Position numbers and translations under genes: made by a program
Shown: positions 43,387 through 52,689 of the stretch, piece after piece
Position numbering within the stretch: position 1 is the stretch's first letter
How the letters are laid out: each line of letters begins with the position of its first letter
Notes under the pieces: generated by a model
Database searches by the model: none
What the model saw: the letters and a program-made list of their open reading frames with translations, nothing else
Told to the model about the DNA's origin: nothing
Assembly: GCF_019923745.1 (NCBI RefSeq)
Contig: NZ_JAANOG010000002.1
Span: forward strand, 248,001-312,000
Reading direction: 5' to 3'
DNA: 64,000 nt
Source: Aquirufa aurantiipilula
GTDB lineage: Bacteria; Bacteroidota; Bacteroidia; Cytophagales; Spirosomataceae

Positions 43387-44721
43387 CTAAGCCTTTCCTC
43401 CCTGGTATTTATTCTTTTTCCAACCCGTATAAGGAGTATTCTTTTTAGGCGCGGTAGTGCCTGAAGCATTGGCCCCAGCAGGAGCACCTGTACGAGGTGT
43501 ACCACTGTTCCTATGCGAGGATGTAGCTCCAGCTGCTCTAGGTGGGCGCTGTGGCTTTACAGCCTTTTTAACAATGGTATGATTCATTAATGGATAAGGA
43601 TGATCCTCTATCACTGGAATTTGTTTACCAATTAATTTTTGAATATCCCGTAAATATTCTTTCTCTTCTGCCTCACAAAAACCTATGGCTATACCACTTG
43701 CTCCCGCTCTTCCCGTACGACCAATACGGTGTACATAGGATTCAGGAATATTGGGTAATTCATAGTTAATGACGTGGGTTAATTCATCAATATCAATACC
43801 TCGCGCAGCAATATCAGTGGCAACAAGTACTCGAGTCAATTTGGATTTGAAATTATTCAAGGCCGTTTGTCTAGCATTCTGCGACTTATTTCCATGGATG
43901 GCTTGAGAATTGACTCCAGCTTTGGTTAAATCTTTTGCTACTCGGTCAGCTCCATGTTTCGTTCTTGTGAAAACAAGAGCTCTTTCAATGGATTTATCTT
44001 TTAATATATCAATCAATAATTTACGCTTGTTATCCTTATCCACAAAATAAACCACTTGGTTGATAGTGTTTGCCGTAGAGGAAACAGGTGTTACTTCTAC
44101 CTTAGATGGATTGTGTAAAATGCTATTGGCCAATTCTACAATGGCAGGAGGCATGGTAGCTGAAAAGAATAAGGATTGTCTTCTTTGGGGTAAACGAGCA
44201 ATGACCTTCTTGACATCATGGACAAAGCCCATGTCCAACATACGGTCTGCTTCATCCAATACAAAAAACTGGATATTTTGAAGGCTTATAATTTTTTGAT
44301 TCATCAAATCCAACAATCTTCCCGGTGTAGCCACTAAAATGTCTACTCCAGCACGAAGTGCTTCCACTTGACCATGTTGACTAACCCCTCCAAATATTAC
44401 TTTGTATCTTAAATTCGTATTTCTACCATAACTCTCGAAACTTTCTCCAATTTGTATGGCTAATTCACGCGTAGGTGTTAAAATAAGACTTCTGATGAGT
44501 CTTTTACCTGCTGGCAAATGCTTATCTTCTGTAAGCAGTTGTATAATAGGTATTGCAAATGCGGCAGTTTTACCTGTACCTGTTTGGGCACATCCCAATA
44601 AATCTTTTCTGTCCAAAACTAAAGGTATAGCTTTGGCTTGAATAGGAGTGGGGGTGGTATAACCTTCTGATTGTAAAGCCTTCAGAATAGGCTCAATTAA
44701 CTTTAAATTTTCAAATGACAT
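43387..44721 (-). CDS. rhlE: DEAD-box RNA helicase, RhlE type
   Basis: 444 aa. Motifs in order: Q-motif GYTTPTPIQAKAIPLVLD, motif I AQTGTGKT (45-52), PTRELA, TPGR, DEAD at 156-159, SAT, and in the second domain RALVFTRTKHGADR, ATDIAARGIDI and HRIGRTGRAG. The C-terminal ~70 residues are basic and Gly/Ala/Pro-rich (KKAVKPQRPPRAAG...), a usual RNA-binding tail. Members remodel ribosomal or mRNA structure, often in the cold. Single gene, convergent with skp. Confidence 0.95.
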   Translation of the reverse strand: MSFENLKLIEPILKALQSEGYTTPTPIQAKAIPLVLDRKDLLGCAQTGTGKTAAFAIPIIQLLTEDKHLPAGKRLIRSLILTPTRELAIQIGESFESYGRNTNLRYKVIFGGVSQHGQVEALRAGVDILVATPGRLLDLMNQKIISLQNIQFFVLDEADRMLDMGFVHDVKKVIARLPQRRQSLFFSATMPPAIVELANSILHNPSKVEVTPVSSTANTINQVVYFVDKDNKRKLLIDILKDKSIERALVFTRTKHGADRVAKDLTKAGVNSQAIHGNKSQNARQTALNNFKSKLTRVLVATDIAARGIDIDELTHVINYELPNIPESYVHRIGRTGRAGASGIAIGFCEAEEKEYLRDIQKLIGKQIPVIEDHPYPLMNHTIVKKAVKPQRPPRAAGATSSHRNSGTPRTGAPAGANASGTTAPKKNTPYTGWKKNKYQGGKA

Positions 44722-44809
44722 AATGCCTTTTTGTTTATCGACCGGATTGTTTTGATTTCTTGATCACCGGTCGGACGAAAAGGAACTCGTTGTCTAGAAA
44801 TTAGACGTA

Positions 44810-45286
44810 TTATTTTTTAAGAAATGCAGCGAACATCCAGATTAATTTCTCTTGCTCACGAATGTAATCGCTCATTAACGCATTAGTACCTTCATCTTGT
44901 GCATCAGAAGCCAAATTCAATAATTCTCTCTCTAAAACGATAAGAGCTTGAAAGCCTTCCAAAATATGAGATAAGGCTTCCTTTCCATTGGATACATGTT
45001 TCACCTCTTTAATTGTAGCTGTAGCCACATAATCCGTGAAAGAATGTAAGGGAGTATGGCCCAAAGTAAGAATTCGCTCGGCTATTTCATCAATTTTCAA
45101 TAAAGCATCATTGTAGATTTCTTCAAACTTTAAATGCAGTTCAAAGAATTTTTCACCTGAAATATTCCAATGAAAACCTCTTGCATTGATATAAAGTATC
45201 TGATAGTCAGCTAAAAGAATGTTCAATTTAGCTGCTAGTTCTTCTGCTTTTCGACTGTCTAGTCCGATGAGGTTCGTGTTAGCCAT
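44810..45286 (-). CDS. dps: Dps-family ferritin-like DNA-protection protein
   Basis: 158 aa. The ferroxidase ligands follow the Dps spacing: H39 (GFHWNISG), H51 (ELHLKFEE), D66 and E70 (KIDEIAERILTLG). Helices typical of the four-helix bundle continue with IVLERELLNLASDAQDEGTNALMSDYIREQEKLIWM. Twelve subunits store iron and protect DNA against peroxide. Transcribed alone, upstream of the helicase on the same strand. Confidence 0.95.
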   Translation of the reverse strand: MANTNLIGLDSRKAEELAAKLNILLADYQILYINARGFHWNISGEKFFELHLKFEEIYNDALLKIDEIAERILTLGHTPLHSFTDYVATATIKEVKHVSNGKEALSHILEGFQALIVLERELLNLASDAQDEGTNALMSDYIREQEKLIWMFAAFLKK

Positions 45287-45451
45287 GATTGATGAAAATA
45301 ATTATTACGCTGTTTGTTCAAACGGAAAATTCAATGAATTGGTTCAATTGATTGGATATAGCTCGCCTAATTTGATGCAATTTCGGCATTATTCAGCTAG
45401 TAACACATTATTCGGTTAAAAAATCTCAATTTGACTATCGATGGAGCTAGT

Positions 45452-46180
45452 TTAATCCTGAAAATAATGGATGGTTTGAAGGACAGTAGTAATGATGATG
45501 ACCGACAAAACTAGGTAATGAAATACTTTTTCTGAAATTTTAGTCAAAATCATCTTTCCCAAATATGTGCCTACAATACTGATGATAATTAAAAATGGAA
45601 TCAATATAAGATGCTCCTGATGAAAATAGCCTTGAGAAAGATAGACGACAGCTCTGCTTAAATCTACACCAAAATCAATAACAGCAGAAGTGGCAATAAA
45701 TACATCTTTTTCTAATTGAAATGCCGCCAAAGTTATCCCGCGGATGGCACCTCCAGTGCCAATCAAGCCAGCTAAAAAGCCCGAAATAGCTCCACCTGTG
45801 TACAGATTTTGATTGTTTTTTTGGATTCGTGTATGAGCACCAGACATCAAATAAATGGACAAAGCCAAAATGATGATGTTCATGCTTAATTCAATCTTTT
45901 TTTGCGGGATATAATTAGTGAGTAAGGCTCCTAAAATGACAAAAAGTACTGCAGGGATACCCAATTTTAGGACTATATTTTTGTCAATCCCATTTCTGAA
46001 CAAAAGAATTTTAGAAGTATTACTGAAGACATGAAATACTGCCGTAACACCCAATACGATTTTGAAATCTAAAATTAAGGAAGCCAGTGGTACAAATAAA
46101 ATGGATGAACCAAAGCCACTAACTGTTCCGATTACTTCGGCTAATAGCGCTAAAAAAAAGAAGAGGGTATAGGTTTCCAT
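45452..46180 (-). CDS. TauE/SafE-family sulfite/anion exporter
   Basis: 242 aa, seven to eight membrane segments. The two-fold repeat of the family is visible: VIGTVSGFGSSILFVPLASLIL in the first half and ISGFLAGLIGTGGAIRGITLAAF in the second. These proteins export sulfite, sulfoacetate or related organosulfur anions, or other anions. Last gene of an apparent operon proline dehydrogenase-lspA-tauE (29 nt after lspA). With two sulfatases elsewhere in the window, sulfur-anion export is attractive but unproven. Confidence 0.85.
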   Translation of the reverse strand: METYTLFFFLALLAEVIGTVSGFGSSILFVPLASLILDFKIVLGVTAVFHVFSNTSKILLFRNGIDKNIVLKLGIPAVLFVILGALLTNYIPQKKIELSMNIIILALSIYLMSGAHTRIQKNNQNLYTGGAISGFLAGLIGTGGAIRGITLAAFQLEKDVFIATSAVIDFGVDLSRAVVYLSQGYFHQEHLILIPFLIIISIVGTYLGKMILTKISEKVFHYLVLSVIIITTVLQTIHYFQD

Positions 46181-46209
46181 TCTTCAATATAGCAATTTGA
46201 CATCACAAA

Positions 46210-46860
46210 TTAGTTTATTTCATCTTCTTCCTTGCCGGTTTCCAAAGATTCTGGGCTCGATTCATCCACTAGTTCCGTTTCATGTTTTTCCAAAAACCTA
46301 TTTTGAAAGATTAGAAAGAGAACCACTCCACAAAAAATGGAAGCATCAGCAAAGTTGAAAATAGGTGTCGAATAATAGCTGCCACCCCATATTGGCACCC
46401 AATTAGGTAATATGCCTTCCCAAATATCAAAAAAGAACATGTCGATCACTTGTCCGTGAAACCAAGTCATCGGAGCATTTGCGGGAGCATTATTAAACCA
46501 AACTCCATAAAAAATGGAATCAATTAAATTGCCTATGGCGCCACCTAAAATCAATCCCATGCAAACCAATAAACCCGCATGCATTTTTTTCTTGGTGAAA
46601 CTGTAGAGATAATACCCTATGCCAAACATAGCAATAATGCGGAAACTAGTGAGCATAAGTTTGCCATAAATAGTTCCTAGTTGAATCCCAAATGCCATGC
46701 CAGGGTTCAATGTATAATGTAATTTGAAATAACTACCAATGATTTCAATTTGACCAAAATATCCGGGCTCCATGAAAAAATGCACCGATAGTTTAATGGC
46801 TTGATCAATAAGTATGATGGCAATGCTGACTAAAAAGTAGCGGTAATTTTTCAACTTCAT
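46210..46860 (-). CDS. lspA: Lipoprotein signal peptidase
   Basis: 216 aa. Four membrane helices; the first begins RYFLVSIAIILIDQAIKL (conserved D-Q). The two catalytic Asp residues are in HGQVIDMFFFDIW and PIFNFADASIFCGV. Between them is LHYTLNPGMAFG, a conserved Asn-Gly block. The C-terminal ~25 residues are acidic (DESSPESLETGKEEDE), an extension usual in this phylum. It cleaves prolipoproteins such as those at 8258, 8915 and 10134. It overlaps the upstream proline dehydrogenase gene by 4 bp (ATGA). Confidence 0.96.
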   Translation of the reverse strand: MKLKNYRYFLVSIAIILIDQAIKLSVHFFMEPGYFGQIEIIGSYFKLHYTLNPGMAFGIQLGTIYGKLMLTSFRIIAMFGIGYYLYSFTKKKMHAGLLVCMGLILGGAIGNLIDSIFYGVWFNNAPANAPMTWFHGQVIDMFFFDIWEGILPNWVPIWGGSYYSTPIFNFADASIFCGVVLFLIFQNRFLEKHETELVDESSPESLETGKEEDEIN

Positions 46861-48056
46861 AGGTTTTTTCTTCGGCTCACTTCTTTTTGTAAAAGGGCAA
46901 ACTCTCTTGACGTTTGACCCGCAATGGAGCTATTTTCTTCAGCTCGACGGAATAAATAAGGCATAACGGCAGAAACTGGCCCATAAGGCACATATTTGGC
47001 TACGTTATATCCTGAAGACGCTAAATTGTAAGAAATATTATCTGACATGCCCAATAATTGAGCAAAGTAGATATGGGGATGGTTTTGTGAAATTCCTTTT
47101 TCCTCCATCCATTGGCAAAGTAATCGACAGCTTTGCTCATTATGCGTTCCAACACAAAAATGAACTTGTTCTAAATGATCTAAACAAGCTTGTATTCCTA
47201 AGTTGAAATCACGGTCAGTCGCTTCTTTTTCTTTGTGCAATGGCTCAGAATATTCATCTTCGTGGGCTCTCAATCGCTCTTTTTCTAAATATGCACCACG
47301 CACTAATTTTACCCCTAAGAAATAGGATTGATCCTGTGCCACCTGAATAGCGTGATGTAAATTCTCTAACATATCAACGCGATACATCTGGAAAGTATTA
47401 AAAATAATGGCCGTCTTGTGATTGAAGCGCTGCATCATTTCATAACACAATTCATCGATGGTGTTTTGAATCCAACTCTCTTCAGCATCTATGAATAGCC
47501 TAACTTCTTGATTATAGGCTTCTTGGCAAATTTCAATTAAGTAATCTTTGCTTTTTAAAAAGTCAATTTCTTCTTCTTCAGACAGTCCTTTTTCAGTTTG
47601 GTATTTTTCCAATAACTCACTATTGAAAATCCCAGTCATCTTGAAGACCGCATAAGGAATAGCACTACTTTCGTGCGACTGAATAATTGTTTTAAGGATT
47701 TCATTTTTAGTTAATTGGAAAGATTTGTCGTTTTCTTCCCCCTCAACCGAATAATCAAGAATTGTACCAATATGAGCTTTATCTAGTTCTTGGATAGTAG
47801 TTTGACACTCCTGTATGGATTCTCCTCCGCAAAATTGGCCAAAAAGAGTAGTTTTTATTATTTTTTTAACAGGTAAATGCAAGAAAAGGAACAATTTGAT
47901 GAAAAAAGTCCCTAACTTTACAAGCCAATTTTGGTTCATTATCGCAAATATCCAATAGGACTTGCGGAGTTGAAAATCACTTTTAGAAGCAAAGGCGATT
48001 TGGGTGTCCTCAAAAGATAGCTTTTTCAAGTTTTTCGAAGATGTTTGGTGGGTCAT
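46857..48056 (-). CDS. Proline dehydrogenase
   Basis: 399 aa, monofunctional FAD enzyme (TIM barrel). Recognised blocks: YAVFKMTGIFN, EVRLFIDAEESWIQ, IFNTFQMYRVDML, GVKLVRGAYLEKERLRA, VGTHNEQSC, YFAQLLGMSDNISYNLA and KYVPYGPVSAVMPYLFRRAEENSS, the latter contacting proline carboxylate and flavin. It oxidises proline to pyrroline-5-carboxylate and passes electrons to quinone. Translationally coupled to lspA; the P5C dehydrogenase is elsewhere. N-terminal 70 residues are helix-rich (membrane-associated?). Confidence 0.95.
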   Translation of the reverse strand: MTHQTSSKNLKKLSFEDTQIAFASKSDFQLRKSYWIFAIMNQNWLVKLGTFFIKLFLFLHLPVKKIIKTTLFGQFCGGESIQECQTTIQELDKAHIGTILDYSVEGEENDKSFQLTKNEILKTIIQSHESSAIPYAVFKMTGIFNSELLEKYQTEKGLSEEEEIDFLKSKDYLIEICQEAYNQEVRLFIDAEESWIQNTIDELCYEMMQRFNHKTAIIFNTFQMYRVDMLENLHHAIQVAQDQSYFLGVKLVRGAYLEKERLRAHEDEYSEPLHKEKEATDRDFNLGIQACLDHLEQVHFCVGTHNEQSCRLLCQWMEEKGISQNHPHIYFAQLLGMSDNISYNLASSGYNVAKYVPYGPVSAVMPYLFRRAEENSSIAGQTSREFALLQKEVSRRKNL

Positions 48057-48169
48057 TTTTTTTAAATTGCCTGCAAATATAAGTGAATAAAATTTAACCG
48101 AATCTGTAACACAAGAATATTAATATTAAAACAGTTTTGAGCTTAGGCTCTTTTAATCTATCCAAATTT

Positions 48170-49264
48170 ATGAATGCCAATTTAGAAGTAGTGCCGATGC
48201 AAGAATGGATTCAGACAGATGGCAAGCCGCTTATCATTGCGGGACCTTGTTCTGCTGAAACTGAGGATCAAGTATTAGAAACAGCCCGCCGTATCAAAGC
48301 GGAAGGTTATGCGCATATTATGCGTGCTGGTGTTTGGAAACCTCGTACTCGTCCAGGAAGCTTTGAAGGCATGGGAGAGCCAGCTTTAAAGTGGTTGGTT
48401 GAAGCAAAGAAAGAAACAGGATTACCATTAGCTATCGAAGTAGCCACTCCAGAGCATATTGAATTAGCACTGAAGTATGGTGTTGATGTTTTGTGGATTG
48501 GTGCTCGTACAACTGTTAACCCCTTTAATGTACAAGACCTAGCAGATGCCTTGAAAGGTGTAGATATCCCTGTATTAGTGAAAAATCCAGTTAACCCAGA
48601 TTTAGCTCTTTGGGTTGGTGCATTCGAACGTTTACAAGGTTCAGGAATTAAGAAATTAGGTGCTATTCACCGTGGTTTTTCTAATGCGCAAGAAACAAAA
48701 TACCGTAACTCACCTATGTGGGCTATGGCTGTGGAATTGAAGCGTTTATTCCCTCAAATGCCAATCATTGGTGATCCTTCACACATGGCTGGTAAGCGTG
48801 CTTTATTGATGGAATTGTCTCAGCGTATCTTGGATTTGAACTACGATGGTATGATCATCGAAACTCACCGTGATCCAGATGCAGCTTGGTCTGATGCTTC
48901 TCAACAAGTTACTCCAGAGAAATTAGGAGAAATGTTACGTGAATTAGAAGTTAGAAAAGCTAGCTATGGTGCCGACTTTTCTGATGAATTAGCTGCATTA
49001 CGCGAGAAAATTGACAATATCGATCGTGAGTTATTAGAAGTATTAACTGCTCGTATGGCCGTAGTTGAAAAACTAGGAGAATACAAGCGCGATAACAATG
49101 TAGCTGTTTTACAATTAGATCGTTGGAAGCAATTACATGGCGACCGTGCTAATCAAGCTAAAGGTTTAGGTTTATATCCTGAGTTTGTAGAAGAATTATT
49201 CAAATTGGTTCACTTAGAATCTATCCGTAAACAAACGGAAGTTATGAATTCAGCTACAGCTTAA
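48170..49264 (+). CDS. Bifunctional DAHP synthase / chorismate mutase
   Basis: 364 aa from the ATG at 48170; an in-frame TTG at 48137 is unlikely. Residues ~1-255: DAHP synthase of the KDPG-aldolase-like type Ib, with IIAGPCSAET, MRAGVWKPRTRPGSFEG, WIGARTTVNPF, KLGAIHRGFS and IGDPSHMAGKR. Residues ~270-355: AroQ-type chorismate mutase, LREKIDNIDRELLEVLTARMAVVEKLGEYK. It starts the shikimate pathway and makes prephenate; the mutase part can also serve as regulatory domain. aroB lies 3.5 kb away on the other strand. A strong terminator follows. Confidence 0.95.
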   Translation: MNANLEVVPMQEWIQTDGKPLIIAGPCSAETEDQVLETARRIKAEGYAHIMRAGVWKPRTRPGSFEGMGEPALKWLVEAKKETGLPLAIEVATPEHIELALKYGVDVLWIGARTTVNPFNVQDLADALKGVDIPVLVKNPVNPDLALWVGAFERLQGSGIKKLGAIHRGFSNAQETKYRNSPMWAMAVELKRLFPQMPIIGDPSHMAGKRALLMELSQRILDLNYDGMIIETHRDPDAAWSDASQQVTPEKLGEMLRELEVRKASYGADFSDELAALREKIDNIDRELLEVLTARMAVVEKLGEYKRDNNVAVLQLDRWKQLHGDRANQAKGLGLYPEFVEELFKLVHLESIRKQTEVMNSATA

Positions 49265-49286
49265 TTAATAATTGATAATAAAGCTC

Positions 49287-49327
49287 AAAAGGCCAGCAAA
49301 TGATCGCATTTGCTGGCCTTTTTTTGA
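49287..49327 (+). terminator. Terminator after DAHP synthase/chorismate mutase
   Basis: 16-bp perfect stem AAAAGGCCAGCAAATG / CATTTGCTGGCCTTTT with ATCG loop, then a T-run. Confidence 0.92.
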
Positions 49328-49370
49328 ACCTAGATAGCGTATCAAAGGCAGTTGAAGTTAAGTAAATCAT

Positions 49371-50267
49371 TTATTTTTTTGAAATCTGATAACTTCCAAT
49401 GAATACCAAAGCCATTCCAATCATCACCGTCAAATCAGGAAGTCCATGCCCTAAGATGATTTCTATCAAAATAGAAAATATGACTGCACTATTTCCTACA
49501 GCTCCCACAATACTCGTCTTCTCAAATCTCAGTGCTTGAGTAGTGAAACTTTGAACACCTAATGCCAAAAGTCCCATGATGATAATCTCGATGTACTGAG
49601 TTCCTTGAGGATTAACCCATTGACCTGACCAAAAGCTATTAGGCAAATTCCCCCAAGTTCCTAAAATTAAGGAGATACAGGATGCCGTAAAGCCAGCAGC
49701 CATGAATGAAAAGATTACCCATCGAGAGTCGTAGTATTTTTGAGCTTCTTTTATAGCCATATAGCCAAGAGCGGTACCTATAGCGTACAATAAGCCAACT
49801 GAATGGTTTTGCCAATGTTTATCTGCTGAAGGTTGGAATATCAACAAAATACCCATGAATCCCATTAAAAGAAACAAGACTTGTTTACTTTTTAAACTTT
49901 CGGTAGGTATCCAAATAAAGGTGAATATGGCAATGAATAAAGGAAAGGCTTGTCCATAGGTATTCGTTAAGGACAAACCCAAGTGTTCTAAAGCATAAAA
50001 CAGGCAATACAAAGTAAAGGCACCTAATAATCCTCTGAATATCAGAAATCCTAATTTGCCACCACTTTGTATAGCAGGATTTTGCCAAAGGCTGACAATT
50101 AAAAAGGGTAATCCAACAGCATTTCGAAATAAGACCAATTCGACTGAAGGAAAATGCTTACTCATATTTTGTGCCATAGCCGACATCAAAGCAAAACATA
50201 AGGAGGATAAAAGCATGAAGCCAATTCCTTTGTTTTTGCTGATGAATGGATGGATTTTAACAGGCAT
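49371..50267 (-). CDS. EamA/DMT-family transporter
   Basis: 298 aa with ten membrane segments in two EamA repeats. First half: GIGFMLLSSLCFALMSAMAQ, VELVLFRNAVGLPFLIVSL and ALEHLGLSLTNTYGQAFPLFIAIFTFIWI. Second half: GLLYAIGTALGYMAIKEAQ and EKTSIVGAVGNSAVIFSILIEIIL. Members export metabolites or nucleotide sugars, or take up amines; the substrate is unknown. Divergent from ridA with a short 74-bp gap. Confidence 0.9.
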   Translation of the reverse strand: MPVKIHPFISKNKGIGFMLLSSLCFALMSAMAQNMSKHFPSVELVLFRNAVGLPFLIVSLWQNPAIQSGGKLGFLIFRGLLGAFTLYCLFYALEHLGLSLTNTYGQAFPLFIAIFTFIWIPTESLKSKQVLFLLMGFMGILLIFQPSADKHWQNHSVGLLYAIGTALGYMAIKEAQKYYDSRWVIFSFMAAGFTASCISLILGTWGNLPNSFWSGQWVNPQGTQYIEIIIMGLLALGVQSFTTQALRFEKTSIVGAVGNSAVIFSILIEIILGHGLPDLTVMIGMALVFIGSYQISKK

Positions 50268-50341
50268 ATTTTAGGGAGAAAGCTTGTCGGAGATTCAATA
50301 ATCCTTATTTTTTGGTAACTTGCATTTCTTTTTTCAAAGGT

Positions 50342-50713
50342 ATGACAAAAAAAATAATTTTATCGGATTCAGCTCCAGCTGCAATTGGCCCCTATTCTCA
50401 AGCGGTTGCCATTAACGGGGCCTTATATGTTTCAGGTCAAATTGCCATTTCGGTATTGGAAGCTGGAGGAGATATTGAAGAAGAAACACACCAAGTATTG
50501 AAAAACCTAGGCTACATTTTGAAAGAGGCGGGTTATGACTATGAAGATGTTGTAAAATGCTCCATTTTTGTTAAAGACATGAATCACTTTGCACAGATAA
50601 ATCAAGTATATGCCCAATATTTTTCTGTGAATCCACCCGCTAGAGAAACAGTGGAAGTAGCTCGTTTACCTAAAGACGTTCGTGTAGAAATTTCTTGTAT
50701 TGCCCATAAATAA
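50342..50713 (+). CDS. ridA: RidA family reactive-enamine deaminase
   Basis: 123 aa from the ATG at 50342; 10 further upstream residues in frame are not part of the family. The sequence has SAPAAIGPYSQAVAINGALYVSGQI near the start and the conserved Arg in PPARETVEVARLPKDVRVEISCIA, which binds the substrate carboxylate. RidA hydrolyses 2-aminoacrylate and other enamines formed by PLP enzymes. gltX starts 6 nt after its stop, so they are co-transcribed. Confidence 0.95.
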   Translation: MTKKIILSDSAPAAIGPYSQAVAINGALYVSGQIAISVLEAGGDIEEETHQVLKNLGYILKEAGYDYEDVVKCSIFVKDMNHFAQINQVYAQYFSVNPPARETVEVARLPKDVRVEISCIAHK

Positions 50714-50719
50714 ATTCAT

Positions 50720-52222
50720 ATGCCTAATTCAGTACGTGTTCGTTTTGCCCCAAGTCCTACAGGACCATTGCACATTGGTGGGGTTCGAACAGCCTTATAT
50801 AATTTTTTATTAGCTCGTAAATTGGGTGGTACTTTCATTTTACGTATTGAAGATACCGATCAAGCTCGTTTTGTTCCAGGTGCTGAAGCTTATATCTTAG
50901 AAAGTTTAGCTTGGTTAGGTATTTCACCTGATGAAGGTATCGGTGCTGGTGGGCCATTTGAACCTTACCGTCAAAGTGAAAGAAAAGAGATGTATAAAGC
51001 CTATGCCGATGAATTAATTCAATCGGGTAAAGCCTATTATGCTTTTGATACTTCGGAAGAATTGGATGCTATGCGTACCACCTTTGAAAATCAAGGCTCA
51101 GCCTTTCAATACAATGCGGTGACGCGTGTTAAATTGCGAAATTCTTTATCCCTTTCTAAAGAGGAAGTAGATCAATTATTGGCCAATAATACACCTTATG
51201 TAATCCGATTAAAAGTTCCAGCCAAAGGTGAAATTCGCTTTCAAGATATTATACGAGATTGGGTTCATGTGCATACCTCCAGCATTGACGATAAAGTGTT
51301 GATGAAGTCTGATGGCATGCCGACCTACCACTTAGCCAATGTGGTAGATGACCATATCATGCAAATTACGCATGTAATTCGGGGAGAGGAATGGTTGCCA
51401 TCTGCCCCATTACATATATTATTATATCAAGCATTCGGTTGGGATGCTCCACAATTTGCCCATTTACCTTTATTGTTAAAACCTGAAGGAAATGGTAAGT
51501 TATCCAAAAGAGATGCTGATTTAGGAGGATTCCCCGTATTTCCTTTGGAATGGAAAGATCCACAAACGGGAGCCATCTCAAAAGGCTTTAAGCAAGAAGG
51601 ATATCTGCCAGAAGCTACCTTGAATTTCTTAGCCTTTTTGGGCTGGAATCCAGGAACAGAACAAGAGCTTTTTTCATTGGATGAATTAATTGCAGCATTT
51701 TCTTTGGAAAGAATTAATAAAGCTGGAGCCAAATTTGATGTTAAAAAGGCACAGTGGTTTAATGAGCAATATTTGAAACAACATGATGCGAAAGAACTAG
51801 CGGCGACTTATTTGCCTTCCATTGAGGCTGAGAAAGGTGAAGCTTATGTGCATTTATTTTTAGATCGAATTACTTTTCCGCAACAATTGGGACAAATGGT
51901 ACAAGAATTTTCTGAGTTTCCAGCTAGTTACGATGAAGCCGTTTTGACCTCAAAATGGAATGCTGAAACCAAACAAGCTTTAGAACTTATTTTAGGGGCA
52001 CTGCCAACTTGCACCCATTGGCATGCAGAAGAAATTAAACAGTGTATTTCACAATGTTTGGAAGTAGCTGGAATTAAAATGGGTAAAGTAATGCAGCTAT
52101 TTCGTGTAGCAATGAGTGGAAAAGGAGCAGGTCCAGATTTAATGATATCTTTGGAACTTTGGGGAAAAGATCAAGTGTTAGCTAGACTAAATAAAGCATT
52201 GGAAAAATTTCCCAACATTTGA
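50720..52222 (+). CDS. gltX: Glutamyl-tRNA synthetase
   Basis: 500 aa, class I synthetase. The HIGH-type motif is in FAPSPTGPLHIGGVRTALYNFL; the KMSKS equivalent is GKLSKRDADLGGFPV. HVIRGEEWLPSAPLH and FLAFLGWNPG are further hallmarks. The presence of gatC two genes downstream suggests that the cell makes Gln-tRNA by transamidation, in which case this GltX would need to charge tRNA-Gln too, unless GlnRS exists elsewhere. Operon ridA-gltX-orf-gatC. Confidence 0.97.
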   Translation: MPNSVRVRFAPSPTGPLHIGGVRTALYNFLLARKLGGTFILRIEDTDQARFVPGAEAYILESLAWLGISPDEGIGAGGPFEPYRQSERKEMYKAYADELIQSGKAYYAFDTSEELDAMRTTFENQGSAFQYNAVTRVKLRNSLSLSKEEVDQLLANNTPYVIRLKVPAKGEIRFQDIIRDWVHVHTSSIDDKVLMKSDGMPTYHLANVVDDHIMQITHVIRGEEWLPSAPLHILLYQAFGWDAPQFAHLPLLLKPEGNGKLSKRDADLGGFPVFPLEWKDPQTGAISKGFKQEGYLPEATLNFLAFLGWNPGTEQELFSLDELIAAFSLERINKAGAKFDVKKAQWFNEQYLKQHDAKELAATYLPSIEAEKGEAYVHLFLDRITFPQQLGQMVQEFSEFPASYDEAVLTSKWNAETKQALELILGALPTCTHWHAEEIKQCISQCLEVAGIKMGKVMQLFRVAMSGKGAGPDLMISLELWGKDQVLARLNKALEKFPNI

Positions 52223-52223
52223 T

Positions 52224-52415
52224 ATGAAAGATAAATCAAAGAAAACCAAAGAAAAAGCGCCTAAAGTACATCCTGATTTGGCTGGCTTTGAGATGAATAT
52301 TGATTCATTTGGGCAAATTACTTCTACGTTAAATCGCGATGCATTGAATGCTTTTTTGGATAAAGAGATGCCAGATGATAAAAAATTAAATCCTAAAAAC
52401 GATGAAAGTAAATAA
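52224..52415 (+). CDS. Small charged protein between gltX and gatC
   Basis: 63 aa, soluble. Lys-rich N-terminus (KDKSKKTKEKAPKVHP), then DLAGFEMNIDSFGQITSTLNRDALNAFLDKEMPDDKKL. One base separates it from the gltX stop, and it overlaps gatC by 14 nt, so it is very likely translated. The central part has the look of a conserved short motif; I know no assigned function. Confidence 0.7.
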   Translation: MKDKSKKTKEKAPKVHPDLAGFEMNIDSFGQITSTLNRDALNAFLDKEMPDDKKLNPKNDESK

Positions 52416-52689
52416 GGAAGATGTTATTAAAATTGCTCATTTGGCTCGTCTAGAACTTAAGGAGGAAAAAATTCAAGACATGCAAGATTCCATCAATAAA
52501 GTGTTGGATTGGATGGAAGCATTAAATGCTGTAGATACATCGTCGGTTGAGCCATTGGTACACATGACCCCCGCAATCAATCATTTTAGAGATGATCAAG
52601 CCAAAGCTATGTTGGATCGTCAACATGCCTTGAACCTAGGCCCAGATACCAATGAAAGTTATTTTAAAGTACCTCAAGTAATCGAATAA
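52402..52689 (+). CDS. gatC: Aspartyl/glutamyl-tRNA amidotransferase subunit C
   Basis: 95 aa, usual length. VIKIAHLARLELKEEKIQDMQDSINKVLDWMEALNAVDTSSVEP is the GatC signature. GatC clamps GatA to GatB in the amidotransferase that corrects Glu-tRNA-Gln. gatA and gatB are not in the window. Start ATG at 52402 overlaps the preceding small gene by 14 nt. Its stop directly abuts the stop of the convergent aroB. Confidence 0.95.
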   Translation: MKVNKEDVIKIAHLARLELKEEKIQDMQDSINKVLDWMEALNAVDTSSVEPLVHMTPAINHFRDDQAKAMLDRQHALNLGPDTNESYFKVPQVIE

